Source of the DNA: Marifrigoribacter sp047730175
Lineage (GTDB): Bacteria; Bacteroidota; Bacteroidia; Flavobacteriales; Flavobacteriaceae
Length of the DNA: 64,000 bases
Direction of reading: 5' to 3'
Assembly: GCF_047730175.1 (NCBI RefSeq)
Contig: NZ_CP159833.1
Span: 930,001-994,000 of the forward strand
Positions 44,537 to 53,461 of the stretch are shown piece after piece (the first letter of the stretch is position 1; every line of letters starts with the position of its first letter). The notes under the pieces are model-generated. The model saw only the letters and a list, made by a program, of their open reading frames with translations. It searched no databases and was not told the DNA's origin. The translations under genes were made by a program, and so were the position numbers.

Positions 44537-44902
44537 TTAAATAGTAGGGTAGGTTGTTTTTGTTTTTTCATGAATTACATTTCCAGTATGGGCTGTTGTA
44601 AGTTTTTCAAAAAGTAATACATGAACTTCTTCCCCATCTTTGGTAATTGGACAATGCTCAACTCCTTTGGGTACAACAATAATTTCACCTTCTTTCACTA
44701 TCTCTATTTTATCTCTAAAATGCATTTCGAGCGTTCCTTTAACCACCTGAAATAATTCATCCTCATCTTTATGTGCATGAAAAACAAACTCTCCTTTAAT
44801 TTTAGCCAAAAGTACTTGCATATCATCTACAACAGCTATTTGATGAGGATGCCATTGTTCAGAAAACTTAGTAAACTTTTGTTTTATATTAATTGTTTTC
44901 AT
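44537..44902 (-). CDS. cupin-domain protein
   Basis: Single-domain cupin of 121 aa. The two cupin motifs are clear: FHAHKDEDELFQVVKGTLEMHF (metal-binding His/His/Glu) and GEIIVVPKGVEHCPITKDGEEVHVLLFEK (second His). It probably binds one divalent metal. Proteins of this kind are often annotated as mannose-6-phosphate isomerase-like, but nothing here fixes a substrate. It lies 17 bp downstream of the thioesterase gene and is likely co-transcribed with the dehydrogenase and thioesterase. Confidence 0.88.
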   Translation of the reverse strand: MKTINIKQKFTKFSEQWHPHQIAVVDDMQVLLAKIKGEFVFHAHKDEDELFQVVKGTLEMHFRDKIEIVKEGEIIVVPKGVEHCPITKDGEEVHVLLFEKLTTAHTGNVIHEKTKTTYPTI

Positions 44903-44919
44903 GTGTCTTTTTATTATTT

Positions 44920-45315
44920 TTATACAAACAAGGTACTAATTTCTTCTGTGATTTTAGAAGGACGAAGTGTATTAGCATTCACTAAACACCAGTCGGTTTT
45001 GGCTTCAATAATTATTTTTTGATCTGTTAGTCTTATAATTTTATATAGACGTTCACACTTAGCACCCTTGTAATTAGCTATCCAAGTTTCAACTTTTAGT
45101 TGTTCACCTTCAAATACGGAAGCTTTATAATCGATGGAATGATGAAGAACATACCAAGCAAACTTCTTTTTCAAATCTGTATTAGCTTTCGTTTCCCAAT
45201 GTGCTTCAGCAACTTCAAGGCACCATTCTAAATATACCAGATTATTAACATGCCCTCTTGCATCAATAGCTGATTGAGGTACTATAATTTCTCGTGAAAA
45301 GATTTCAGAATTCAA
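44920..45315 (-). CDS. acyl-CoA thioesterase, hot-dog fold (4HBT)
   Basis: Protein of 131 aa with the 4-hydroxybenzoyl-CoA thioesterase hot-dog fold: ARGHVNNLVYLEWCLEVAEAHW, with Asn and Tyr where the catalytic Asp/Asn usually sits, then ASVFEGEQLKVETWIANYKGAKCERLYKI and AKTDWCLVNANTLRPSKI. It would hydrolyse acyl-CoA thioesters of unknown chain. Its start overlaps the mgtE stop by 4 bp (ATGA), so it is translationally coupled to the magnesium transporter gene, although no functional link is obvious. Confidence 0.88.
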   Translation of the reverse strand: MNSEIFSREIIVPQSAIDARGHVNNLVYLEWCLEVAEAHWETKANTDLKKKFAWYVLHHSIDYKASVFEGEQLKVETWIANYKGAKCERLYKIIRLTDQKIIIEAKTDWCLVNANTLRPSKITEEISTLFV

Positions 45316-46667
45316 AATCCTAAAATTAGTTTTGCGAGATAGAAGAAAAGAAAAATTCCGAAGATATCATTACTCGTAGTTATAAAGGGTCCGGTTGCGA
45401 TTGCGGGATCGATTCCTTTTTTGTCTAATATAATAGGAACAAAAGTTCCAATCAATGCAGCAATAATAATAACTGAAAGCATTGAAACCGCAATAGTAAT
45501 GCTAAAATCAAGATCGTAATTCATTATAAAGCCAAAAATTATTACTAAGATCCCTAATACAGTACCGTTAATTAAGCTTAAGCCAACTTCTTTCATTAAA
45601 CGTCCCCACAAACTCCCTTTTACAACATCGTTTGCTAAACCTTGCACAATAATCGCACTTGATTGTACTCCTACATTTCCTGCCATTGCAGCAATTAATG
45701 GAGTGAAAAAGAACAATGTTTTTGTTTTTGGATCTTGCATAATACTTTCAAAATCTTCAAGAATAAAAACACTGGCTAATCCACCAAAAAGCCCTAAAAT
45801 AAGCCATGGCAATCTTGCTTTTGTAAGCTCAAAGATGCTATCATCTGCCTCTACATCTTTTGAGATACCTGCAGCTAATTGATAATCTTTTTCTGCTTCC
45901 TCTTTTATGAAATCAACGATATCATCAATGGTAATTCTTCCCACTAAAACACCCTTTTCATCTACTACTGGAATTGCCTCTAAATCGTATTTTTGCATGA
46001 CACGAGCCACTTCTTCGTTTTCTGTATGTACCGTTACATAATCAACTTTAGGAATAAATATTTCACTAATATGTGTTTTTGTTGAAGCAGTAAGTAGGTC
46101 TTTTAAGGAAAGTCTTCCTGTTAATTTACCTTCATTATTTGTTACATATATAGAGTGAACACGCGTTACATTTTCGGCTTGCCTTCTCATTTCTCTCACA
46201 CATCCAGCAACCGTCCAAGTTTCTTTTACCTGCACTAATTCCTTCGCCATCAATGCTCCTGCAGTATCCTCATCGTATTTTAATAACTCTACAATATCGG
46301 ATGCATGCTCTTCATCTTCAATTTTTTCAATTACCTTTTGCTTAATCTCCTCATCTAATCCTGCAATAATATCTGCAGCATCATCAGTATCCATCTCTTC
46401 TATCTCTTCGGCTATTTCTTTTGGAGAAAGATTATCTAGAATTTTTTCACGAACATCTTCATCAAGTTCCATAAGAACTTCTGAAGTAATATCACTTTCT
46501 AGTAATTTAATAAGGTAGGTTGCTTCTTTAGCTTTTAACTCTTCTAGTAATTCAGCAATATCAGCGAAGTGGATGTCCTTTAGCGTTTCTTTTAACGCAT
46601 TCCCATCTCTCTTGGCAATAAGTTGCTCAATGCTCGATATGAAGGTTGTCGTTAGCTGAAATTGCAT
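45312..46667 (-). CDS. mgtE: magnesium transporter MgtE
   Basis: Magnesium channel of 451 aa. In order: the cytoplasmic MgtE N domain (about residues 10-130, ALKETLKDIHFADIAELLEELKAKEATYLIKLLESD...), two CBS domains (about 135-260, with LTGRLSLKDLLTASTKTHISEIF and GVLVGRITIDDIVDFIKEEAEKD), a connecting plug helix, and five membrane helices ending FGIFLFFYLAKLILGF. The N and CBS domains sense cytoplasmic Mg2+ and gate the pore in known homologues. The start overlaps the 3' end of rsmA by 41 bp, and the N-terminal sequence fits the family from this ATG. Confidence 0.94.
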   Translation of the reverse strand: MQFQLTTTFISSIEQLIAKRDGNALKETLKDIHFADIAELLEELKAKEATYLIKLLESDITSEVLMELDEDVREKILDNLSPKEIAEEIEEMDTDDAADIIAGLDEEIKQKVIEKIEDEEHASDIVELLKYDEDTAGALMAKELVQVKETWTVAGCVREMRRQAENVTRVHSIYVTNNEGKLTGRLSLKDLLTASTKTHISEIFIPKVDYVTVHTENEEVARVMQKYDLEAIPVVDEKGVLVGRITIDDIVDFIKEEAEKDYQLAAGISKDVEADDSIFELTKARLPWLILGLFGGLASVFILEDFESIMQDPKTKTLFFFTPLIAAMAGNVGVQSSAIIVQGLANDVVKGSLWGRLMKEVGLSLINGTVLGILVIIFGFIMNYDLDFSITIAVSMLSVIIIAALIGTFVPIILDKKGIDPAIATGPFITTSNDIFGIFLFFYLAKLILGF

Positions 46668-47433
46668 CGTTCTCTAATTTTTGAGTTAGCGATATAAATT
46701 GTGATACCGAAAGTTGTTCGGGACGTTGCCCAAATATAGTATCTTCTTTTAACTTATCTGAAATATTAAATACTTTTAAACTATTTCGAAGTGTTTTTCT
46801 TCTTTGTTGAAATGCAGTTTTAACTACTTTAAAAAAGAATTTTTCATTACAAGGCAAGCTGTAATCTTCTTTTCTTGTTAATCGCAACACTCCACTATCG
46901 ATTTTTGGAGGTGGATTAAACACTGTTGGTGGCACCGTAAACAAATACTCCGCATCATAAAATGCTTGCACTAATACAGACATAATTCCATATACTTTAC
47001 TTCCTTCTTTTTCACAAATACGTTTTGCTACTTCTTTTTGAAACATTCCAGTAAATTCTGGTATTTGATCTCGCCATTCTAAGGTTCTAAAAACTATTTG
47101 AGTTGAAATATTATATGGAAAGTTACCTGTTATAGCATAAGGCTCACCATTAAAGAAATCTTTTAAATCGAATTTTAAAAAATCAGCTGAAATGATCTTC
47201 AAGTTTTTGTTAGGATAATGTTCTTCGAGATATGCTACAGAATCTCGATCCAACTCCATAGCAATAATTTCAACATTTTTTTCGATTAGGTATTTTGTTA
47301 AAACTCCCATTCCTGGGCCAATTTCTAATACATTAGAATAGCCTTGAAGTGTAAGTGTATCACCAATTTTCTTGGCAATAGTTTCATCTTTTAAAAAATG
47401 CTGACCTAAATGTTTTTTGGCTCGTACGGACAT
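46627..47433 (-). CDS. rsmA: 16S rRNA (adenine(1518)-N(6)/adenine(1519)-N(6))-dimethyltransferase
   Basis: KsgA-type methyltransferase of 268 aa that dimethylates two adjacent adenines in 16S rRNA helix 45 during small-subunit maturation. It has the AdoMet-binding VLEIGPGMGVLTKYL (about 35-49), the catalytic NFPYN (residues 104-108) and the C-terminal helical domain (FFKVVKTAFQQRRKTLRNSLK). The N-terminus RAKKHLGQHFLKDE is characteristic. The stop of the DUF4286 gene lies directly before its ATG, and its 3' end overlaps mgtE by 41 bp; this rsmA-mgtE order is common in flavobacteria. Confidence 0.96.
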   Translation of the reverse strand: MSVRAKKHLGQHFLKDETIAKKIGDTLTLQGYSNVLEIGPGMGVLTKYLIEKNVEIIAMELDRDSVAYLEEHYPNKNLKIISADFLKFDLKDFFNGEPYAITGNFPYNISTQIVFRTLEWRDQIPEFTGMFQKEVAKRICEKEGSKVYGIMSVLVQAFYDAEYLFTVPPTVFNPPPKIDSGVLRLTRKEDYSLPCNEKFFFKVVKTAFQQRRKTLRNSLKVFNISDKLKEDTIFGQRPEQLSVSQFISLTQKLENDAISANDNLHIEH

Positions 47434-47754
47434 CTATTTAAATGTTACTGAATATTCATCTATGATTTCTAATTCGGTTCTAAAAGCTAACATTTTATCT
47501 GAAAATCTTTTTAATCCGTCGCTTTTTAAGGCATCAGCATGATTCTTGTAATAATCATCTAAAGATTCTCTAGAAAAGGCTCTATACTGAACGGCATAGG
47601 TAATACCTTCTTCTTCCTCAACCAAAACTTTGGTTAAACGAGCATCTTTAAATTTTCCTGTTGCTAATACAAGTGGGATGTGATTTTTAATCCATTCTAA
47701 CCATTCCTCATGAATCGTTTCATCTACATTTACCGTCACATTATATATAATCAT
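47434..47754 (-). CDS. DUF4286-family protein
   Basis: Small cytoplasmic protein of 106 aa. It has the pattern of the DUF4286 family: IYNVTVNVDETIHEEWLEWIKNHIPLVLATGKFKDARLTKVLVEEEEGITYAVQYRAFSRESLDDYYKNHADAL, a ferredoxin-like alpha/beta fold reminiscent of heme-degrading monooxygenases but without a visible active-site signature. Its function is not known. It abuts rsmA (no gap) and follows the TPR gene by 21 bp, so it is part of the same minus-strand unit. Confidence 0.85.
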   Translation of the reverse strand: MIIYNVTVNVDETIHEEWLEWIKNHIPLVLATGKFKDARLTKVLVEEEEGITYAVQYRAFSRESLDDYYKNHADALKSDGLKRFSDKMLAFRTELEIIDEYSVTFK

Positions 47755-47775
47755 TATTTGAATTTTGTAAGGTTG

Positions 47776-49563
47776 TTATTGTTCAATTAAATCTCCACGA
47801 AGCATTCTAAACTTTTTACGTGCTTCAACAAAATAGATGCTATCGGCATAATTAAAAATAATTTGCTCGTAAAACTCTTTTGCCTTTTGGGCTTGATCTA
47901 AATTATTCTCATATAATTTTGCTAATAAAAAATGAGCATCATCTGCTAAAATATCTTCTTTATAAAACTGAATTAACTTTAAAAACATTTCTTCCGCTTT
48001 ATCGTAATTCCCAATTTTAGTATATAATTTTCCAAGTTTCAATAAAGCTTCATCTTCAATTTTTTCTCCTTTATTATCCTTTAATACACTGTTTAATAAC
48101 TCAATAGCTTTTATGTCTTTTTTCTGAAGTGATAGTAAATCAGCTCTCGCATATTTCCTTAAGGCTGTTTGAGTAGAGTCCTCTAAAGAATTATCTTTTA
48201 TTATTAAACTAAGCTGCATAGCATCATTTGCAATGAGCTGTGATGTTGATTTTTTTAATACATCTAACTGAACTTTTGCCCACTCAAAATCTCCTTTAAA
48301 ATAACTTGTTTTAGCGATTTTAAATCGAGCTTCTTGTGCTAAAATATCACCTTTTATTTTTTTCTGAATTTGAGAATAATAGATTAAAGCCTTATTAAAT
48401 CTCTCATCTAATACTAAAATATCTGCTAACTTCATTTTAATTTTTGCCTCCTGAAATCGTGTGAAATTTTCTTTCAATAAAGTCTTTAGGTTTTGAATCG
48501 CCTCCTCTTTTTTACCGTACTGGAACGCTAAAAATTCATTATAATCTAATTGCAATAAGTAGGTTTTTTTGGTACGACCATATTCATCTAACAAGGTATT
48601 AAATTGTTTTTCAATCGTTGGATAATCCTCTTTTGAAGCTTGTCTAAGAGCAATGGTCATTAAATATTGCTTCCCTTCTAACACCACCGATTTACTTTCA
48701 GCATTTTCAATAATAAATTCCACAATTTTTTTTGCACTTTTATAGTCTTCATCATTCATTGCTATAAAAATAAGTTCGACCATGCCACTTAGGTCATTGT
48801 CTTCCATTCGATTATAAATCGCTTTCTCCTGTACAAATGCTTTATTATATTCTTTTTGCTGAATAAAAAGCCAGCTTAATAATTCATTATAAGTAATAAT
48901 TGGCTGCTGCTGTATTTTTGTTAGCAATGCCTTTTTAAGAATAATATTAGCTTCATTTAAAGGGTCTTCATTAACATATAAACTAAAGTTCTGTTCCGCA
49001 GTACTTTTATAAATAGGCTTGGCAATAACAAGGTCTAAATATTTATCGAACATCTTTTCAATATTCCCTTGTTCACCATAAATTCTTGCTAATTGGGAAT
49101 TATAATCCATTTCTGAATTTAATTCCATTGCTTTTTCATAAACAACAGCGGCTTTATCCAGTAAACTATATTTCTCAAAAGTCTTCCCAATGGTATAGGC
49201 ATAATTCGAATTAACCTCTAAATAATCAATCGCTTCTTTATAATACTTATTTGCTAATGAGTCTTTATTTTGAAGTGAATAATTATACCCTAATTCAACT
49301 ATTATCCCTGGTTTTCTCGTATTTGATTTAATTTTTTCTTGAAGCAATTTTTCAGCATCAATATACCTTTCAAGTTGTTGGTTAGATTGAATCATAGCCA
49401 AGAAGAATTCAGATCGATACGGGTTTTTTTGGTATAATTTTGAGTAGATATTTAAAGCCTTTTCATACTCCCCTTGATCAAAATAATTTTTTGCTAACAA
49501 TTCATTTTGAGCTCCAACAATTGAAGTAACTAATAATAGTAAGATGAGAGCAAATCTGAGCAT
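47776..49563 (-). CDS. secreted TPR-repeat protein
   Basis: Protein of 595 aa. A signal peptide (LRFALILLLLVTSIVGAQ) is followed by about a dozen tetratricopeptide-like helical repeats (for example AKNYFDQGEYEKALNIYSKLYQKNPY; LADILVLDERFNKALIYYSQIQ; LGKLYTKIGNYDKAEEMFLKLIQFYKEDILADDAHFLLAKLYE). The protein is Lys/Glu-rich and would be periplasmic, acting as a protein-protein scaffold. The last repeats resemble the YbgF/BamD-type outer-membrane assembly TPRs, but the link is weak. It heads the unit DUF4286-rsmA-mgtE; a minus-strand -7 element is at 49601-49608. Confidence 0.88.
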   Translation of the reverse strand: MLRFALILLLLVTSIVGAQNELLAKNYFDQGEYEKALNIYSKLYQKNPYRSEFFLAMIQSNQQLERYIDAEKLLQEKIKSNTRKPGIIVELGYNYSLQNKDSLANKYYKEAIDYLEVNSNYAYTIGKTFEKYSLLDKAAVVYEKAMELNSEMDYNSQLARIYGEQGNIEKMFDKYLDLVIAKPIYKSTAEQNFSLYVNEDPLNEANIILKKALLTKIQQQPIITYNELLSWLFIQQKEYNKAFVQEKAIYNRMEDNDLSGMVELIFIAMNDEDYKSAKKIVEFIIENAESKSVVLEGKQYLMTIALRQASKEDYPTIEKQFNTLLDEYGRTKKTYLLQLDYNEFLAFQYGKKEEAIQNLKTLLKENFTRFQEAKIKMKLADILVLDERFNKALIYYSQIQKKIKGDILAQEARFKIAKTSYFKGDFEWAKVQLDVLKKSTSQLIANDAMQLSLIIKDNSLEDSTQTALRKYARADLLSLQKKDIKAIELLNSVLKDNKGEKIEDEALLKLGKLYTKIGNYDKAEEMFLKLIQFYKEDILADDAHFLLAKLYENNLDQAQKAKEFYEQIIFNYADSIYFVEARKKFRMLRGDLIEQ

Positions 49564-49600
49564 GCGATAAAGATAGGGAATTGATTTCTTAAAAAAATAC

Positions 49601-49608
49601 CAAAAATA
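49601..49608 (-). promoter_or_regulatory. -7 element for the TPR gene unit
   Basis: Minus-strand TATTTTTG matches TAnnTTTG, 37 bp upstream of the TPR gene start. Confidence 0.45.
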
Positions 49609-49704
49609 AAGCCGAAGTATTAATAGTAAGGTTCTATAATGAATGTGTGATTTTTATTTAATGCTATTTTAATATTGATCTTTTTTATTTAAATATATAA
49701 GACC

Positions 49705-49790
49705 GCTGCGCTTTTAGAATTTAGAGAATAGACCTTTTAATGATTAATTTCGATTTCAAACAGTCTATATTCTAGGTTCCATTATCTATT
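49705..49790. repeat. intergenic segment with an imperfect inverted repeat
   Basis: The 294-bp gap between serS and the TPR gene holds CCGCTGCGCTTTTAGAATTT and, around it, TAGAGAATAGAC and GTCTATATTCTA, which pair imperfectly (10 of 12). This GC-spiked text in an AT-rich gap resembles a dispersed flavobacterial repeat. No gene is visible in the gap. Confidence 0.3.
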
Positions 49791-49857
49791 TTATTTTGAA
49801 TTGAGATTATAGACATTTAAAGCCTTTAAATCGGCTTCATATTTATTCTTTGTGGTT

Positions 49858-51129
49858 CTAGGAAATCATGTCAAATCCACAATACGGAACCAATACTTTA
49901 GGTATTTTAATTCCTTCTGGGGTTTGGTAATTCTCCAAAATTCCAGCTAATACTCTAGGTAATGCTAAAGAACTTCCATTTAATGTGTGTACCAATTTGT
50001 TTTTCTTGTTCTCATCTTTAAAACGAAGTTTTAAACGATTGGCTTGAAAGGTTTCAAAATTAGAAACTGATGAGATTTCTAACCAACGATCTTGCGCGGT
50101 AGAAAACACTTCAAAATCATAGGTTAATGTAGCAGTAAATCCTAAATCACCACCACATAAACGAAGAATACGATACGGTAATTCTAGTTCTCTTAAAATC
50201 TCTTTTACATGATCCACCATTCCATCTAAAGCAGCATCACTATTATCTGGATGCTCAATACGTACAATTTCAACTTTATCGAATTGATGTAGTCTATTTA
50301 ATCCCCTAACATGTGCTCCATACGAACCTGCTTCTCTTCTAAAACAAGGTGTATAACCCGTACACAAAATTGGTAAATCATCTTGAGCTACTAAATCTCC
50401 ACGAAACATATTCGTTACGGGAACCTCAGCAGTCGGTATTAAATACAAATCATCTGCAGTTGAGTGATACATTTGTCCTTCTTTATCTGGCAATTGACCT
50501 GTTCCATAACCAGAAGCTTCATTGACTAAGTAAGGAACTTGATATTCGGTATATCCTGCTTCCGTATTTTTATCTAAAAAGTAAGCAATTAAAGCACGTT
50601 GTAACCTAGCTCCTTTTCCTTTATATACAGGAAATCCAGCACCCGTTATTTTCACACCTAATTCGAAATCAATAATATCGTATTTCTTAGCTAGTTCCCA
50701 ATGAGGCATTGCCCCCTCAGATAGTGTTGGTATTTCACCTTCACTAAATACTTCCTCATTATCGGTCTCATTTTTCCCTGCAGGAACTAATTCATTTGGA
50801 ATATTTGGGATGGTATATAATAATTGTTGCAATTCTTCAACCGAACTATTTAACGTTTCTGAAAGGATTTTTGAACGTTCCTTTAATTGAACCGTTTTCT
50901 CTTTTAATAAATTGGCTTTTTGAACTTCACCATTTTTAAAAAGTATTCCTATTTCTTTGGAAAATGTATTGGACTGTGATAAAATTTCATCTAACTGACC
51001 TTGAGTTGTTCTTCTTAATTCGTCAATTTCAATGACTTCATCAAAGATTGAAGTGGCATCAAACCCTCTTTTAACAAGTGCTTTGATGTATTGATCCTTA
51101 TGTTCTCTTATTTCGCTAACTACTAACAT
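49858..51129 (-). CDS. serS: serine--tRNA ligase
   Basis: Class II aminoacyl-tRNA synthetase of 423 aa. The N-terminal long antiparallel coiled coil (about residues 30-100) contacts the variable arm of tRNA-Ser. The catalytic domain follows with GTGQLPDKEGQMYHSTADDLYLIPTAEVPVTN, motif 2 (TPCFRREAGSYGAHVRGLNRLHQFDKVE) and motif 3 (LNGSSLALPRVLAGILENYQ). The length is normal. It has its own promoter on the minus strand (-7 at 51151-51158, -33 at 51180-51182). It would also charge tRNA-Sec if one existed, but there is no sign of selenocysteine machinery here. Confidence 0.97.
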   Translation of the reverse strand: MLVVSEIREHKDQYIKALVKRGFDATSIFDEVIEIDELRRTTQGQLDEILSQSNTFSKEIGILFKNGEVQKANLLKEKTVQLKERSKILSETLNSSVEELQQLLYTIPNIPNELVPAGKNETDNEEVFSEGEIPTLSEGAMPHWELAKKYDIIDFELGVKITGAGFPVYKGKGARLQRALIAYFLDKNTEAGYTEYQVPYLVNEASGYGTGQLPDKEGQMYHSTADDLYLIPTAEVPVTNMFRGDLVAQDDLPILCTGYTPCFRREAGSYGAHVRGLNRLHQFDKVEIVRIEHPDNSDAALDGMVDHVKEILRELELPYRILRLCGGDLGFTATLTYDFEVFSTAQDRWLEISSVSNFETFQANRLKLRFKDENKKNKLVHTLNGSSLALPRVLAGILENYQTPEGIKIPKVLVPYCGFDMIS

Positions 51130-51150
51130 TTCCCTAAAACTTTAAGCCTG

Positions 51151-51182
51151 CAAAGCTACGGAAATTAGCTGTTTTAGGGCAA
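51151..51182 (-). promoter_or_regulatory. promoter of serS
   Basis: Minus-strand TAGCTTTG (51158 to 51151) is a perfect -7 element, with a TTG -33 element (51182 to 51180) 21 bp upstream. It lies 21 bp before the serS start codon. Confidence 0.6.
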
Positions 51183-51189
51183 TCAATTA

Positions 51190-52530
51190 TCACTTTTTAG
51201 TGACGCCTTTTTTATGATAATCATTTGGGGATGGTAATATCCAATCTAAATGTGAATATGGCTTCCATTTCTGTGAAGCAATATCGATTTCAGGATTTAT
51301 AAAAGGAAAAAAAGGACCTCCATTTACACTTACTCTTGAAGTGACATATATAGCAATTTCATTTCCTTTTGCGTTTTCTTCTTTTTTAATTCGTTGCGCT
51401 AATTGCCACATTAAATCGGCTTTTGTAGGCAAAGATCTCGCTTGTTTTTTAGATAAATGATTTCGATAATTATAAATAATTCTCTCCCCAGTTTCTTTAT
51501 TTTCTATATGCATTGTCAGGGTTCCACTTTTAGCCCGAAGCATCATTCGCCAACTCATGCGATGACCTTCTTCGGTCCAAAGCACATCGTCTTTTATCCC
51601 CCAATGCCGTAGTGGTAAACCTATTTGAACTATAAAATATAAACTGCCACAAAAGATTAATAAATTTTTATACTTCGGAACTAATACCTCGTCTTTATTA
51701 TATAGTTCTGCTTGTAATTTAAATAGTTTCTGAATGCTTTCCGAAGAAAAGAAAAACAAAGCAAAAGCAATAGACATATAAGGAAAAATACCTACTTGAA
51801 ATACTACTGAATTAAATAAATGAAAAAATAGAGACAAGTAAAATCCAAGCAATCGTGTTGGTTTCCAAAGTAACATAGGAATGATCAGCAAATCGAATAA
51901 AATTCCAAAATATGCAATAGAATAATGCATCCATGATTCTTGCAGTAAGCCTCCAATGAGCCAATAATCACTCTTAGATTTCATAAACATCGCAGGTGCT
52001 GTTCCATTTAACCAATCTGGATACCATTTTGCTATAGCACCATACGTAAAGACAATAAAAACTTGTAAAACTAACATCCATTTACACCATTGAGGCATGG
52101 AAAGTTTTTTAAATGATGGCTTAAATTTTACATCCAAGGAATACCTTCTATGTGCTGGCAATAATACCATTACCCAGCATAAAAGCACCATTAAATAATA
52201 ATGATTATTGTACGATGTTTTTTGCATTAGATACGCTCCTGTCCAAAGAAAAGCATAGGCAAACATGCTCATTCTATATTTGTAGCCAAGCATCACTCCG
52301 AGTCCAAAAACACCCATAACAACAAAATAGGCATACATTCCAGGGCCTTGTAAATTTTGCAAGAAATCGAAACCAATAAAATTAAAAGTAAATTCAGGGT
52401 CCACCATAACGCGTCTTACCCAACCGGTAGCAATTGCACCAAACGCCTCGATTGTAATTAACAAACCAAATACGATTCTAAACAAAGTTAGTCCCGTATT
52501 ATCAATTTGTTTAAAGAGGAAGTTATTCAT
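51190..52530 (-). CDS. HTTM-domain membrane protein (gamma-carboxylase-like)
   Basis: Polytopic membrane protein of 446 aa of the HTTM (horizontally transferred transmembrane) family, related to the membrane part of vitamin-K-dependent gamma-carboxylase. It has repeated hydrophobic helices (LFRIVFGLLITIEAFGAIAT; YAYFVVMGVFGLGVMLGYKYRMSM; YYLMVLLCWVMVLLPAHRRYSLD) with several His pairs, then a C-terminal part (about 300-446) with GHRMSWRMMLRAKSGTLTM typical of the carboxylase-like family. Whether it carboxylates anything is unknown. Its start overlaps ribF by 8 bp and it is likely co-transcribed with ribF. Confidence 0.88.
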   Translation of the reverse strand: MNNFLFKQIDNTGLTLFRIVFGLLITIEAFGAIATGWVRRVMVDPEFTFNFIGFDFLQNLQGPGMYAYFVVMGVFGLGVMLGYKYRMSMFAYAFLWTGAYLMQKTSYNNHYYLMVLLCWVMVLLPAHRRYSLDVKFKPSFKKLSMPQWCKWMLVLQVFIVFTYGAIAKWYPDWLNGTAPAMFMKSKSDYWLIGGLLQESWMHYSIAYFGILFDLLIIPMLLWKPTRLLGFYLSLFFHLFNSVVFQVGIFPYMSIAFALFFFSSESIQKLFKLQAELYNKDEVLVPKYKNLLIFCGSLYFIVQIGLPLRHWGIKDDVLWTEEGHRMSWRMMLRAKSGTLTMHIENKETGERIIYNYRNHLSKKQARSLPTKADLMWQLAQRIKKEENAKGNEIAIYVTSRVSVNGGPFFPFINPEIDIASQKWKPYSHLDWILPSPNDYHKKGVTKK

Positions 52531-53455
52531 GTAATTTTAAATATGCTCTTGCGAATTTTTCATCTTCTTGAATCGCTTGTTTTAGTTCTTCAACAGAGTC
52601 AAAATTAATTTCGCCTCTAATTCTTGTTAAAAAGGCTATTTGAAGTTCTTGATCATAAAGGACTTCATTAAAATCTAAAAAGAAGGTTTCTATCGTTTTA
52701 TTAATTCCACCAACAGTAGGATTAGTTCCAATATTGGTGATTCCAAATACTTTTTTATTTGCGATTATAGATTGAACCACATACACGCCAATTTTTGGCA
52801 CTATTTTATAGGCTTCTTGAACATGAAGATTAGCTGTTGGAAAATTTAATGTCTTTCCAATACTTTTACCTTTTACCACGGTACCCGTTAACATAAAAGG
52901 ATAGCCTAAATACAAATGAGCGGTTTTACAATCACCTTCTTCAATTGCTCTTCTAACTTTTGTTGAACTAACCGAAACTTCATCTAATTGTCGTGCTCCA
53001 ATTTCAATTACTTCAAAATCGAACGTTTCACCAAATTCTTTTAAATCATCGATTGTAGCAGCACGATTTCTTCCGAAGCGATGATCATATCCAATAATAA
53101 CTTTTTTAGCTTTAAGTTTATTAACTAGAATATCACGGACAAATTCTAAGGCGGTTATTCGTGAAAATTCTTTGGTAAATGAATGAATAATAAGATGGTC
53201 GAGTTCAGTTTTTGCTAACAAATCTTTTCGTTCACCAATGGTATTAATCAATTTAATATTTGATTCTTTTTGAAGCACCATTCGGGGGTGAGGAAAAAAA
53301 GTAAGTACCACTGAATCTAGATTTTCTTCTTGAGCTGTTTTCACTAATTGATTAATAATCTCTTTATGACCAATATGTACACCATCGAAAGTGCCAATAG
53401 TCACAACGCTTGGACGATTATTTGTATAGGAAGACGTTTCTTGGTAAACTTTCAC
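52523..53455 (-). CDS. ribF: bifunctional riboflavin kinase/FAD synthetase
   Basis: Cytoplasmic enzyme of 310 aa that makes FMN from riboflavin and FAD from FMN. The N-terminal nucleotidyltransferase has TIGTFDGVHIGHKEII and GYDHRFGRNRAATIDDL. The C-terminal flavokinase has GKSIGKTLNFPTANL and the TNIGTNPTVGG...ETFFLDFN region. Both domains are complete and in the normal order. It lies 6 bp after pth and overlaps the HTTM gene by 8 bp; the pth-ribF-HTTM order makes one minus-strand operon. Confidence 0.95.
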   Translation of the reverse strand: MKVYQETSSYTNNRPSVVTIGTFDGVHIGHKEIINQLVKTAQEENLDSVVLTFFPHPRMVLQKESNIKLINTIGERKDLLAKTELDHLIIHSFTKEFSRITALEFVRDILVNKLKAKKVIIGYDHRFGRNRAATIDDLKEFGETFDFEVIEIGARQLDEVSVSSTKVRRAIEEGDCKTAHLYLGYPFMLTGTVVKGKSIGKTLNFPTANLHVQEAYKIVPKIGVYVVQSIIANKKVFGITNIGTNPTVGGINKTIETFFLDFNEVLYDQELQIAFLTRIRGEINFDSVEELKQAIQEDEKFARAYLKLHE

Positions 53456-53461
53456 TCTTTT

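Noticed and set aside
43579..45315. A dedicated metabolic operon of dehydrogenase, cupin and thioesterase
   Set aside because: The genes are close and co-directional, but none has a defined substrate and the block continues into mgtE and rsmA, so a shared pathway cannot be supported.
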